The notes under the pieces are model-generated. The model saw nothing but the letters and a program-made list of their open reading frames with translations, was not told the origin of the DNA and searched no databases. A stretch of 64,000 nucleotides of DNA, taken from Chitinophaga oryzae. Lineage in GTDB: Bacteria > Bacteroidota > Bacteroidia > Chitinophagales > Chitinophagaceae. The first letter of the stretch is position 1; the number at the start of each line of letters is the position of its first letter. The translations under genes and the position numbers were made by a program. The stretch lies in NCBI RefSeq assembly GCF_012516375.2, contig NZ_CP051204.2:2170001-2234000 (forward strand). Reading direction: 5' to 3'. Below, one piece after another: positions 43,642-52,067 of this stretch.

Positions 43642-45231
43642 TTATTGGAGCACGGCCGGCAGCAGGTACTGCTGCAACATGGTATTTACCTGCGGGTGCG
43701 CATAAGGAAGGTTATAGGCTTCTGCTGTAATAACGATGACCAGCGGCGTATTCCGGAAAACGAGGATGTAATTGCCGCCGTTGCCGGAGCAGTAGAAGGC
43801 TTCGTAAGCTTTGTTGTTTATATGGAAAGTTTTGTTCCAGAACAGGTAACCATAGTATTCTTCCTGCCGGCCGGGAATACTTTTGTGCCGGGTAAAAGTT
43901 TGTTGCACCCAGCTGGCGGGCAGTACCTGTTTGCCTTGCCAGCGGCCCCGCTGCTGGTACAGCCATCCGAATTTGGCAAAATCAAGGGTGTTCATACGGA
44001 TACCGCCGGCAGTATTGGCCACGCCCTGCGGGGTATACTGCCACTGGTAACGGCTGATGCCTAACGGCCGGAACAGCTGTTGGTCAGCATATTTTTCCAG
44101 TCCGCCCGGCAAGCGCCGGTGCAGCACGTCGCCCAGCACCACGACCCCTGCGGTGAAATAGTGCCATTCTCCCTTTGGGCGTACGGTATTGACCGGCAGG
44201 TCCAGTGCAAACTTCACCCAGTTGTCTGCCGGGTACATGTTTTCTTCATTGCCTGGCGACTGATCATCATTGTCATCACCGTCGAAGGGGCTGCTCATGG
44301 TCAGCAGCGATTGAAGGGAGGTCTGTGCTTTATCTGCGGAATAGTTAGCAAATGCATGAAGGTCGTAGAAGTCTGACAGTGGCTGGTCCACACTTCTCAG
44401 GTGGCCGTCCCGGATGGCCATACCGGTGATGGCGCCCGCAAAGGATTTGCCGACAGACCGCACATCATGCATGGAATCACGGCCGGAGCCGTTGAAATAT
44501 TCTTCAATGATCAGTTGTCCGTTGCGGATCACGGCAATGCTGGTGACCTTCGGGAAAACGCCTGCTTCAATGTTGCCCTTCAGCAGCTTGACGGTATTGC
44601 GGTCAAAGTTGCCATGTGACACCACCAGGCCATTATAGGGCGTCGGTGTGTTTAAAACGATTTTCGCGGTATCGATGAAGGGCTTGCGGTTCACGATCAG
44701 CGGCAGTTCGCCGCTGGCTATCAGTCCGCCGGTTTTTATGCCTTTAACAGGATCGCTGACGTACGGTCTTATCTCCATGCGCAGCAAATGCGGACCTTCC
44801 GTAAGGGCGCTGTCGCCGCCGTTGCGCAGAAACCGCATCCAGTAATATTCGCTCCACGAAGCGGAAGCCGCTTTATAATTGATCAGCGGCCGGCTTAAAA
44901 CAGTATCCCTGGTCTTTGCTGCGGCGGACGGTGCGCCGGGATGCAGGTTGCTCTGGTAACACAGGCGGCCGTCTACGTATAGGCTGAACTGATAGTTGCC
45001 CTGCTTTAGTACCGTTTCCTGGTCGGCGTCAGGCGCTAATGCCTGCAGATAGCGGATCAGCGGACTGTCCAGGTGAACGGTGAAAAACAGGTCGCTTTTA
45101 GGCGTAAGCGTGTAAGGAGTGCTGATAGTGACGTTGGCAGCCGGTTGACTGGTGAAGACAATCTTTCCGGGAGTTTGGGATAGGGTGGGGAGGGGGAGGC
45201 ACAGACACAGGGCAAATAACAAATACCGCAT
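43642..45231 (-). CDS. Serine hydrolase, class C beta-lactamase-related
   Basis: This 529-residue exported protein has a signal peptide (MRYLLFALCLCLPLPTLS) and an N-terminal beta-rich extension of about 180 residues (NVTISTPYTLTPKSDLFFTV), then a beta-lactamase/transpeptidase-like domain. The nucleophile motif SxxK is seen in VRSVGKSFAGAITG (about residues 260-273). A WHYFTAGVVVLGDVLHRR segment occupies the place of the YxN motif with Tyr retained, and CSGNGGNYI near the C-terminus corresponds to the HxG/KTG triad region. Such proteins include D-aminopeptidases and esterases as well as beta-lactamases; the real substrate is unknown. ATG at 45231 is chosen over an in-frame TTG because it begins the signal peptide. 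Confidence 0.88.
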   Translation of the reverse strand: MRYLLFALCLCLPLPTLSQTPGKIVFTSQPAANVTISTPYTLTPKSDLFFTVHLDSPLIRYLQALAPDADQETVLKQGNYQFSLYVDGRLCYQSNLHPGAPSAAAKTRDTVLSRPLINYKAASASWSEYYWMRFLRNGGDSALTEGPHLLRMEIRPYVSDPVKGIKTGGLIASGELPLIVNRKPFIDTAKIVLNTPTPYNGLVVSHGNFDRNTVKLLKGNIEAGVFPKVTSIAVIRNGQLIIEEYFNGSGRDSMHDVRSVGKSFAGAITGMAIRDGHLRSVDQPLSDFYDLHAFANYSADKAQTSLQSLLTMSSPFDGDDNDDQSPGNEENMYPADNWVKFALDLPVNTVRPKGEWHYFTAGVVVLGDVLHRRLPGGLEKYADQQLFRPLGISRYQWQYTPQGVANTAGGIRMNTLDFAKFGWLYQQRGRWQGKQVLPASWVQQTFTRHKSIPGRQEEYYGYLFWNKTFHINNKAYEAFYCSGNGGNYILVFRNTPLVIVITAEAYNLPYAHPQVNTMLQQYLLPAVLQ

Positions 45232-45268
45232 AAGTGTAGTTTGAAACAAAGCTACAGGGAAATCATAA

Positions 45269-46816
45269 TTATCGTTCCGGTTTTTGAGACTTGATAAATA
45301 TCCACGCCATGAGACTCCCCAGCCATCCTAACAATCCGCACATGGCCATGATTTTACCGTAACTCCGGATAAAATGCTGATGATACAGCTGGATGACCTG
45401 CTGTTGCTGCTGATGTGGTAACCCTTGGGGTACCGCCGCGTCGCCGAGGTTGGCCGTCTGCGCCATGATAGCGGTTTTCTGTGTAGCAGTCAGCGACAGC
45501 TCCTGCAGCGAAGGCTGCATAGATCCGGCAAAAAACACTACCGCCAGCGCGCCAAAAACGGCTACGGCAAATACGCCGGCAATCCTGGTAATGGCGTTGT
45601 TGACACCGGAAGCGGTGCCGGATAACTGGCTGCCTACGCAGCCCATCACGGTAGCGGTCAGTGGCGCCACCGTAATCGTCATGCCCATGCCCAGTACCAT
45701 AATGCCGGGGAAAAAAGTGGTCCAGTAAGAAGACGGCCCGGTGGTCTGTCCTACCAGCGACATCAGCAACATACCCGTGCCTGCCAGGAAAGGTCCGATG
45801 ATGAGGAACCACCGCGGCCCATATTTGTCAGCCAGACTGCCTGCCAGCCGTGCGAGAAAGACCATCAGCAAGGTGAAGGGAAGAAAAGACAGCCCTGATT
45901 CCAGCTGGCTGTAACCCTGCATCTGCACCATATTGAGCGACAGGAACAGCATGCTGCCGCTAAGGCCGGCATACAAAAAGAAGGTCAGCAGGTTGGCGCC
46001 GGTGAAGGTCCGGTTCTTAAAGAGATGCAGCGGCAGCATCGGGTGACGGCTGCGCCGTTCCGTCATAATAAAAGCTACCAGCAACAGCACCCCTAAGGAG
46101 ATGCTACCATAAGCCGTGGGGCTGCCGAAGCCGGCGACCGGCACCCGCAGGAAGCCGAAGTTCAGCAGTGCCAGTCCGCCTACGATGAGGACAGCGCCGG
46201 GATAGTCCTGTGCAGGTGCATCGGCGGGTATTTCCTGTTCCGCTACTTTCCACCACAGGCATAACAGCGTAATAACGCCAATGGGTATATTAATAAAGAA
46301 GATATAGCGCCACAGGCCGGCGTCGGCCAGCGCGCCGCCCAGTATCGGACCGCCGATAGTTACCAGCGTAGTGACAGACGACCAGGTGCCGATCGCTTTA
46401 CCTCTTTCAGCTTCATCAATAGCGGAAGAGATAAGGGAGAGGCTGCCGGGAATCATGAGCGCGCCGCCGATACCCTGTACTATCCGGAAGATGATCAGCA
46501 TGGTGACGGTGCCCGCAAGTCCGCATGCGGCGGAGCCGGCGATGAAAATCATGATGCCGGTCATAAAAATGTGTCTCCGCCCCAGCCGGTCGCCCAGGGT
46601 ACCACCCAGCAGGATCAGGGCCGCCAGCATCAGCATATAAGCGTTCAGTACCCAGAACAGTTCAGCGCCCGAAGCATGCAGGCTGCGCTGAAGGGAGGGC
46701 AATGCCACGTTCAGCGCGGTGCCGTCTATGAAAGCCATGGCGGAAGCCAGGATAGAGGAGGTGACTACCCATCTGCCGGCGGAGCTGCGAAGTGATACGG
46801 TCGACATAACTTGCAT
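45269..46816 (-). CDS. MFS drug exporter, DHA2 (EmrB/QacA-like) family
   Basis: This 515-residue inner membrane protein has about 14 transmembrane helices and DHA2 motifs: FIDGTALNVALPSLQRSL (about residues 29-46), GGTLGDRLGRRHIFMTG (motif A, about residues 75-91), GIGGALMIPGSLSLISSAI and the motif-C-like LVTIGGPILGGALADAG. DHA2 exporters expel drugs and toxic compounds by proton exchange. The gene ends 38 bases before the serine hydrolase start on the same strand, so the two are probably in one operon. A palindrome lies between it and the divergent gene at 46930. Confidence 0.93.
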   Translation of the reverse strand: MQVMSTVSLRSSAGRWVVTSSILASAMAFIDGTALNVALPSLQRSLHASGAELFWVLNAYMLMLAALILLGGTLGDRLGRRHIFMTGIMIFIAGSAACGLAGTVTMLIIFRIVQGIGGALMIPGSLSLISSAIDEAERGKAIGTWSSVTTLVTIGGPILGGALADAGLWRYIFFINIPIGVITLLCLWWKVAEQEIPADAPAQDYPGAVLIVGGLALLNFGFLRVPVAGFGSPTAYGSISLGVLLLVAFIMTERRSRHPMLPLHLFKNRTFTGANLLTFFLYAGLSGSMLFLSLNMVQMQGYSQLESGLSFLPFTLLMVFLARLAGSLADKYGPRWFLIIGPFLAGTGMLLMSLVGQTTGPSSYWTTFFPGIMVLGMGMTITVAPLTATVMGCVGSQLSGTASGVNNAITRIAGVFAVAVFGALAVVFFAGSMQPSLQELSLTATQKTAIMAQTANLGDAAVPQGLPHQQQQQVIQLYHQHFIRSYGKIMAMCGLLGWLGSLMAWIFIKSQKPER

Positions 46817-46904
46817 AACGCCCGTACATCGTAAAATGTTCCGCTTTCCACCTTAACGGTTTTTTAACAGCCTGCCCCGTAGGGGGAGATCTTTTGGGCT
46901 GCGT

Positions 46905-46916
46905 CACTATAGTGAA
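46905..46916. promoter_or_regulatory. 12-bp palindrome TCACTATAGTGA in a divergent promoter region
   Basis: The perfect palindrome TCACTATAGTGA lies between the divergent MFS gene (starts 46816) and the Tyr/Gly-rich protein gene (starts 46930). It could be an operator for either side. It is short, and I have no family assignment for a binding protein, so this is only a candidate. Confidence 0.3.
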
Positions 46917-46929
46917 TACAACGAATGTT

Positions 46930-47394
46930 ATGAGGTACTGTATCAGTAAACACCGCTTCAGGACCGGTTTTATCGCCTGCCTGCTTGTTATGGCCATGCC
47001 CGCAATGGCGCAGCAGAAACTGCTGCCCGACCAGAACCCCCGTTATATGGAGAGCATGCAGCTGTACCTGATCAACGAAGACTCCCTGACGGCGCGTGAA
47101 GGCACTACCGTGCAGCAGACCTATAAAGCATACCAGTTCATGGAAGCCAAGATGGAGCGGAAGGAACAGCGGCGGCAGGACCGCCGTGAACGCCGGCGCG
47201 CCTACGCCTATGGATACGGATGGGGATCGTCATGGGACACCTGGGGATATCCGGCGTATACTTATGGATACGGCTATCCGTCCTACAGCTTCGGCCACTA
47301 TGGACATCATCGCAGCTATTCACCGGGCTTCCAGTGGTATGACCTGGCGACCGTGACCGCGCTGGCTATGGGCGCCTACCTGCTCTTCCGCTAA
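46930..47394 (+). CDS. Secreted Tyr/Gly-rich low-complexity protein
   Basis: I do not recognise a family for this 154-residue protein. A signal peptide (MRYCISKHRFRTGFIACLLV ... MAQQ) precedes a helical segment (TVQQTYKAYQFMEAKMERKE) and a strongly basic stretch rich in Arg (QRRQDRRERRRAYAYGYG). The rest is Tyr/Gly/Ser-rich (YTYGYGYPSYSFGHYGHHRS), followed by a short hydrophobic end (LATVTALAMGAYLLFR) that may be a membrane anchor. The composition suggests an envelope or surface structural role. It is followed 30 bases later by the LpoB-like gene, which may share its transcript. Confidence 0.65.
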   Translation: MRYCISKHRFRTGFIACLLVMAMPAMAQQKLLPDQNPRYMESMQLYLINEDSLTAREGTTVQQTYKAYQFMEAKMERKEQRRQDRRERRRAYAYGYGWGSSWDTWGYPAYTYGYGYPSYSFGHYGHHRSYSPGFQWYDLATVTALAMGAYLLFR

Positions 47395-47424
47395 TAAAAT
47401 CATCGTATAAAAAATTTCAACCTG

Positions 47425-48021
47425 ATGTTTAAAATGAATGCTCCCGCATTGATCGGGATACTTATGTCCGCTGCTGTCATACAAGGATGTGCTCCCCGCC
47501 AGGTGACACGGGTAGACGAGAAACAACAGATCGATATCAGCGGCCGCTGGAACAATACCGATTCACGGCTCACAGCGGAAGAAATGATCGCCAGCGCCCT
47601 CGGGGAGAACTGGTTGTCAGAATTTACCCAACAACACGGAGGCAAGCAGCCGGTCGTGATCGTAGGCATGGTCGCCAACAAAAGCCATGAACACATCGAT
47701 GCGGAAACCTTCATCAAAGATATGGAACGCACGTTTGTCACCACCCGGAAAGTAAGACTGGTACAGGGCGGCGCCAAAAGAGAGGAACTGCGCGGCGAAC
47801 GGGCAGATCAGCAGAAAAACGCTTCCGTGTCTACCATGAAAAAATGGGGACTCGAAGTGGGAGCGGACTATATGCTGCAAGGTAGCATCAACGCTATCGT
47901 AGATTCACATAAAAGGCAAATGGTGGTGTATTATCAGGTAGACCTGGAACTGACCGACCTGCAAAGCAACGAAGTAAAATGGATAGGCAATAAGAAGATT
48001 GCCAAATATGTGAAGAATTAG
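47425..48021 (+). CDS. LpoB-family penicillin-binding protein activator
   Basis: This 198-residue lipoprotein (signal MFKMNAPALIGILMSAAVIQ, then GC lipobox with Cys near residue 22) carries an LpoB-like domain: RWNNTDSRLTAEEMIASALG (about residues 42-61), VVIVGMVANKSHEHIDAETF (about residues 77-96) and the closing YYQVDLELTDLQSNEVKWIG. In Enterobacteria LpoB activates PBP1b from the outer membrane; Bacteroidota homologues are widespread but their partner is not established. It lies upstream of the COG3014-like gene, the arrangement seen in other genomes carrying this family. Confidence 0.8.
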   Translation: MFKMNAPALIGILMSAAVIQGCAPRQVTRVDEKQQIDISGRWNNTDSRLTAEEMIASALGENWLSEFTQQHGGKQPVVIVGMVANKSHEHIDAETFIKDMERTFVTTRKVRLVQGGAKREELRGERADQQKNASVSTMKKWGLEVGADYMLQGSINAIVDSHKRQMVVYYQVDLELTDLQSNEVKWIGNKKIAKYVKN

Positions 48022-48104
48022 GACCTACATACTCGTTACCACTGTGGTGACCGTGCGCCGGTTGTCTGTGTTGCCGGCGCACATTTTTATCTCAAGCGCA
48101 TATT

Positions 48105-49517
48105 ATGTTTATTTCCGTTCGTCAGTGGAAGTGGTGGCTGCCACTGGCATTGGCCATACCTTTCTTTTGCTCATGCCGTACCTATAACAGCGCCGTGGCG
48201 CCGTATTACCAGGCTGTGTCACAGGGCCGCTTCGATGAAGCTTCCACACAGCTGGACAAAGCCCGCTTTTTCCGTTATGGCCGCAACAAACTGCTGTTTA
48301 ACATGGAAAAAGGCAAGACCGCTTTCCTGCAGGGACGCTATCACGAAAGCAACCTGTATTTTAACGCCGCCGATTCCATTTTGTCAGGTTACCGGGGCAG
48401 CAGGATACTGGACCAGACGCTGGGACTGGTAGTCAACCCCGCTATGCAGATCTACCAGGGGGAAGATTTTGAACGATTACTGATTCATTACTATAAGTCT
48501 GTCAACTATCTGCAACTACATCAGCTGGAAGATGCGGAAGTGGAAGCCCGGCGCATTTCTCTGGGTAACTACGCTCTCAACGACCGGAAGAAAAACAATG
48601 ATAAAAAATACAGCAACGACGCTTTTTCGCTGATCGTACAGGGCATCGTGTACGAAAGCGCAGGAGATGTGAACAACGCTTTTATTTCCTACCGCAATGC
48701 CGCTGATATCTTCCTTAAATCGCCCGACCGGCGTTATTACGGTGTGGACATGCCCGCACAGTTACAGGCAGATCTCCTGCGTACCGCTGATCAGCTGGGC
48801 TTTCAGCAGGAAGTACAATATTATGAACAGCAGTTTGGCCGTGTGTACCACCGCCCCGCCGACAACGACGGCGGTTCTGTGCTCGTGTTCTGGGAAAACG
48901 GACTGGCGCCGGTAAAAGCGGAAAGCAATTTTTTCTTTACGCTCACCGAAAGAGGGCCTGGAAATTTTGTGTTTACAGATCCCAACTCCCGGATCTTTAT
49001 TCCTTTCGATTTTAATCTTTTCCCGCGGGATTCCTGTGACCGTTTGCGTCGTCACCTGGAAGCCTTCCGCGTGGCTTTCCCCAGCTATGTGGAGCAACCG
49101 CTCTACTATACCGCCGCCGACATACAGCGGGACAGCACTTTCTCCACCACCCTCGAAAAGGTGGAAGACGTGAACCAGCTGGCATTCCGCACGCTGCAGG
49201 AACGTTTTCTGAAAGAAATGGGACTGGCGCTGACGCGGCTGGCCATCAAAAAACTGGCGGAATACGAGATCCGGAAAAATGATGAAGTGGCGGGAGAACT
49301 GTTCAACCTCATCTCGCTGCTGGCAGAAAAAGCGGATACCCGTAACTGGCAAAGCCTGCCGCACTCGATCTATTATTCCCGCATTCCCCTGAAAAAAGGA
49401 GATAATAAAATCACGCTCACGCTCAAAGGAAAGGACAATACCCAGAAAGTAGAGTTTAATGTGGTAGGCAATGGCCGCCTGCAGACGTTGCATTACGCCT
49501 CATTGCAGAAATCGTGA
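48105..49517 (+). CDS. COG3014-family exported TPR-like lipoprotein
   Basis: This 470-residue protein has a lipoprotein leader (MFISVRQWKWWLPLALAIPFFCSC, Cys at about residue 24) and repeated helix-turn-helix units typical of TPR/COG3014 proteins (YYQAVSQGRFDEASTQLDKA, MEKGKTAFLQGRYHESNLYF, IVYESAGDVNNAFISYRNAA). Members of this family accompany LpoB-like proteins and are linked to cell-envelope or peptidoglycan assembly. The C-terminal quarter ends in a beta strand-rich segment (IPLKKGDNKITLTLKGKD). It starts 83 bases after the LpoB-like gene and is probably co-transcribed. Confidence 0.75.
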   Translation: MFISVRQWKWWLPLALAIPFFCSCRTYNSAVAPYYQAVSQGRFDEASTQLDKARFFRYGRNKLLFNMEKGKTAFLQGRYHESNLYFNAADSILSGYRGSRILDQTLGLVVNPAMQIYQGEDFERLLIHYYKSVNYLQLHQLEDAEVEARRISLGNYALNDRKKNNDKKYSNDAFSLIVQGIVYESAGDVNNAFISYRNAADIFLKSPDRRYYGVDMPAQLQADLLRTADQLGFQQEVQYYEQQFGRVYHRPADNDGGSVLVFWENGLAPVKAESNFFFTLTERGPGNFVFTDPNSRIFIPFDFNLFPRDSCDRLRRHLEAFRVAFPSYVEQPLYYTAADIQRDSTFSTTLEKVEDVNQLAFRTLQERFLKEMGLALTRLAIKKLAEYEIRKNDEVAGELFNLISLLAEKADTRNWQSLPHSIYYSRIPLKKGDNKITLTLKGKDNTQKVEFNVVGNGRLQTLHYASLQKS

Positions 49518-49559
49518 AAGTTTAGCTACATTAGCCGGCAGAAATCATCTTTTATTGTT

Positions 49560-50537
49560 ATGAGCGTAACCCAACTATATGACCGACAGGCGTGGAATGC
49601 ACTACCAAAGCGGGAAGCGGAAGTTATCTTGCATCAATTAGTCAATACACAATTTCCCGGATTCACCATCAAACGCTTTGAGACATTCGAGAAATTCGGA
49701 CAGCGTACTTATACCTCTGTTCTGGAGTATGATGGCGCGGAATTCGTTTTTGTGCCCGGTGATACTGTCGTGCTGGGACTCGATTCCTGGAACATGGCGA
49801 CCGAAAACAGGAATAATATGGCGGCCATGTTTGAGGATAATGCCGGGGAGATGGATAACTATATCCGCGAGCGGCTGTCGCCGGTACGCACCGTGACCAT
49901 CGGCCCGATGATCGTGGAACGGGAGTATCGTCCAACGGGTTATTTCCCCGTGGAGCTGACAGATGAACGCCTCACGTCCGATGACTATTTTGAGAAAGCG
50001 TTCGCCGAAGTAAAAGCTTCTACACGTGAACACTGGAGTTATACCGTCAACGATTCTTTCCGGCTGGTAAAAAACGGAGACAAGATAACGGCATGGTTAT
50101 ACCAGGGCGCTTCCCGGGAAGAACTGTTGCGGGAGATACAAGCCACCGGTTTCCGGCTCCCTACAGAAGACGAATGGGAATACCTTTGTGGCGGCGGTTC
50201 CCGCACGCTCTACCCATGGGGCGACGCCATCGACTATGATAAGGATTACCTGTATTTCAAGAAGAATGATCAACCGGAAATTTACCTCGACACCCCTAAT
50301 CATTTCGGGCTGGTGATCGCCAATAACCCTTACCGCTACGAGATAATGATGGACAGCGAATGGTTCCTGAAAGGCGGTGACGGCGGCTGTAACCTCTGTG
50401 GCGGCGGTGGGCTCGATCTGGGATACCTGAGTGTCAGCACCTATTTCCGCGATAGCAGCATCTTCGATGAAGACCTGAATTATGAGGAAGAGATCACCGG
50501 TGACTATACTTTCATACGACGGATAAAACGCGTATAG
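49560..50537 (+). CDS. Formylglycine-generating-enzyme-like (SUMF1/FGE-sulfatase) protein
   Basis: This 325-residue cytoplasmic protein has the FGE/EgtB C-type-lectin-like fold signature: FVFVPGDTVVLGLD (about residues 63-76), then GFRLPTEDEWEYLCGGGSRT and LYPWGD (about residues 197-222), the diagnostic core of SUMF1/FGE domains. No Cys pair in the copper-binding position of FGE was seen, so enzymatic formylglycine generation should not be assumed. Many related proteins are structural or ligand-binding. It lies 7 bases before the next gene and 42 bases after the COG3014-like gene. Confidence 0.75.
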   Translation: MSVTQLYDRQAWNALPKREAEVILHQLVNTQFPGFTIKRFETFEKFGQRTYTSVLEYDGAEFVFVPGDTVVLGLDSWNMATENRNNMAAMFEDNAGEMDNYIRERLSPVRTVTIGPMIVEREYRPTGYFPVELTDERLTSDDYFEKAFAEVKASTREHWSYTVNDSFRLVKNGDKITAWLYQGASREELLREIQATGFRLPTEDEWEYLCGGGSRTLYPWGDAIDYDKDYLYFKKNDQPEIYLDTPNHFGLVIANNPYRYEIMMDSEWFLKGGDGGCNLCGGGGLDLGYLSVSTYFRDSSIFDEDLNYEEEITGDYTFIRRIKRV

Positions 50538-50544
50538 GAGTTAT

Positions 50545-51168
50545 ATGGCGAGGCAATTAATACTGGAAAATAAAGGTATCAGCGCGGCGGAATGGTTTAT
50601 CCCGCCATTTCGAATACATGAAGGAGAACTGGTGGTACTAAACCTGAAGAACCCCATTTATGGTCCCGCCGTACAGGATTTTTTTGTCGACATCATTACC
50701 GGTAAAGCTACCCATCCTGCGGTAGCGGTACATCATCCGCTGACATACGTATCCCCTTTCCGGCAATCATGGTTCCGCAGGCGTTTTAACCCCATGTCTG
50801 TAGCCACTTACCTGGAAAAGAATGTAGATCCCGCCAGCGAATACGCGGGCAAAATCTATGAGCACCGCGATATGTGCGGCGCTAATTATCGCATTAGACC
50901 ACATACGAAAGTACATACGCTGTTGGGCGGTCCACGGAAGTTATTAGCATTGTGTGCTACGTTAGGACGTCATCGTTATATTGCCTATGACATACGCGCC
51001 GTAGGGCCGGAATCAGTGTATATTATACATGACATGGTGAAAAAGCATGTCAGCGGTGGAGGTACCGCATTGCTGATAGAGTACTATGATGAGCTCAGGA
51101 ATGATTGTAGCCGGTATGTGGAGGCGGAGTGGGATTTAGAAGGGATAACGCCAGCTTCACCGCAATAA
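50545..51168 (+). CDS. Degenerate ABC ATPase-like protein lacking all catalytic motifs
   Basis: This 207-residue protein matches an ABC nucleotide-binding domain along its length, but every catalytic position is changed. The strand before the P-loop (HEGELVVLNLKNPIYGP, about residues 25-41) is present without the GxxGxGKS/T Lys. At the signature place it reads LLGGPRKLLALCATLGRH (about residues 126-143), and at Walker B YIAYDIRAVGPES lacks the catalytic Glu. The H-loop position (LLIEYYDEL) lacks His. It starts 7 bases after the FGE-like gene. A structural or regulatory pseudo-ATPase is an inference; no function is assigned. Its 3' end overlaps the convergent gene by 74 bases. Confidence 0.65.
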   Translation: MARQLILENKGISAAEWFIPPFRIHEGELVVLNLKNPIYGPAVQDFFVDIITGKATHPAVAVHHPLTYVSPFRQSWFRRRFNPMSVATYLEKNVDPASEYAGKIYEHRDMCGANYRIRPHTKVHTLLGGPRKLLALCATLGRHRYIAYDIRAVGPESVYIIHDMVKKHVSGGGTALLIEYYDELRNDCSRYVEAEWDLEGITPASPQ

Positions 51169-51835
51169 ACGCAACATCCTGCTGTTGCTGCACCTCTTCC
51201 TTCATACTTTCCCATGTAATCCCCTGCCGGTGTGCGACGGTCAGCAACGTCACGCAGGTGGCGATCGTTTCCGGTTCTATGGGGTTGATGGTCCCTTCGA
51301 GACTGCGCCACCGTTTGACATCTTTACTGAGTAATCTCGGGCGTGTATGCATGCGCGTGAGAAGCGGCTTCCAGGCGGCGGGCAGCTCGGTGGCCGCAGT
51401 GCATTCTTCCGTGGCGTCGAATGCTTCGAGATACAGCCGCATAGGGATCTGCAGGCGTCCTACGGGCTCCTGCCAGGCGGTGATGTCCACGGGCGTATCT
51501 TTAAAATACCCGCTTAATAACTGGTAAAATTGCAGGTCTGGCGTAGGGGTGGGGCCGACTTCCATCTCCGGGGACTGGTTGCAGCAGATCGCAGCGATGA
51601 TGCCGTAGGTGTCTGCTGCGCGGATGAAATAGTCCGTCGCCCGGAAATACCATTTCTTAGCGGTGGCCTGGTCGAACAGCATTTCATAGCCGGCGGCCTT
51701 CATATAGCTGCCGGCGATCGTCGGCAGATCGTCAGACTGTCCCGCGTCGAGGTAGGTGGCATAGCTGCTGTAAGCGTTGGCCAATGTGGCGAGCGCTTCT
51801 TTGTCGAGCTGGAGTAAGGAAGAAAAATCGGTCAT
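51095..51835 (-). CDS. Helical protein of unknown function
   Basis: I do not recognise this 246-residue protein. It is predicted largely alpha-helical, with segments such as LDKEALATLANAYSSYATYL (about residues 9-28), SYMKAAGYEMLFDQATAKKW and ATDYFIRAADTYGIIAAICC, the last resembling a TPR-like pair. Two adjacent Cys occur there. No signal peptide or membrane segment is visible. The last 74 bases overlap the 3' end of the plus-strand pseudo-ATPase gene, so one of the two may be mis-bounded. ATG at 51835 (MTDFSSLLQ) is chosen over an in-frame ATG 39 bases upstream. Confidence 0.65.
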   Translation of the reverse strand: MTDFSSLLQLDKEALATLANAYSSYATYLDAGQSDDLPTIAGSYMKAAGYEMLFDQATAKKWYFRATDYFIRAADTYGIIAAICCNQSPEMEVGPTPTPDLQFYQLLSGYFKDTPVDITAWQEPVGRLQIPMRLYLEAFDATEECTAATELPAAWKPLLTRMHTRPRLLSKDVKRWRSLEGTINPIEPETIATCVTLLTVAHRQGITWESMKEEVQQQQDVAFIAVKLALSLLNPTPPPHTGYNHS

Positions 51836-51854
51836 CACACTGCAACTTACAATT

Positions 51855-51974
51855 TTATCCCATGGTAGGTACAATCAGGCCGATATGAGTGAAAAAGTTC
51901 AGCGCGCCAAAAAGCAGCCAGGTATACCCGGTGATCACCAGGAAGCAGTAAACGGTTTTATGTATGCCGGTCAA
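51855..51974 (-). CDS. Candidate 39-residue single-span membrane peptide
   Basis: A minus-strand frame from TTG at 51974 to TAA at 51855 encodes 39 residues, mostly one hydrophobic segment (VYCFLVITGYTWLLFGALNF). It lies 20 bases upstream of the unknown helical protein gene on the same strand. It has no ATG; the frame remains open upstream to a TGA in the 52019 hairpin. It could be a real small gene or the tail of a decayed gene. Confidence 0.35.
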   Translation of the reverse strand: MTGIHKTVYCFLVITGYTWLLFGALNFFTHIGLIVPTMG

Positions 51975-52018
51975 TGATATTTCCTGCGTCCGGTGTTGCA
52001 GGGCGATTTTAGAAACGA

Positions 52019-52045
52019 AATAGCCCTCCCATCAGGAGGGCTATT
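52019..52045 (-). terminator. Intrinsic terminator after the PLP lyase gene
   Basis: An 11-bp perfect stem (AATAGCCCTCC / GGAGGGCTATT, 5-base loop) lies 22 bases past the stop of the minus-strand PLP lyase gene and is followed on that strand by TTTCGTTTC. It most likely ends the lyase transcript. Confidence 0.75.
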
Positions 52046-52067
52046 CTTCATTATACCTGAATAATAA

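Noticed and set aside
51885..51977. A 30-codon plus-strand ATG frame upstream of the terminator at 52019.
   Set aside because: It is hydrophilic without features and lies opposite the hydrophobic minus-strand frame, which is the more plausible of the two.
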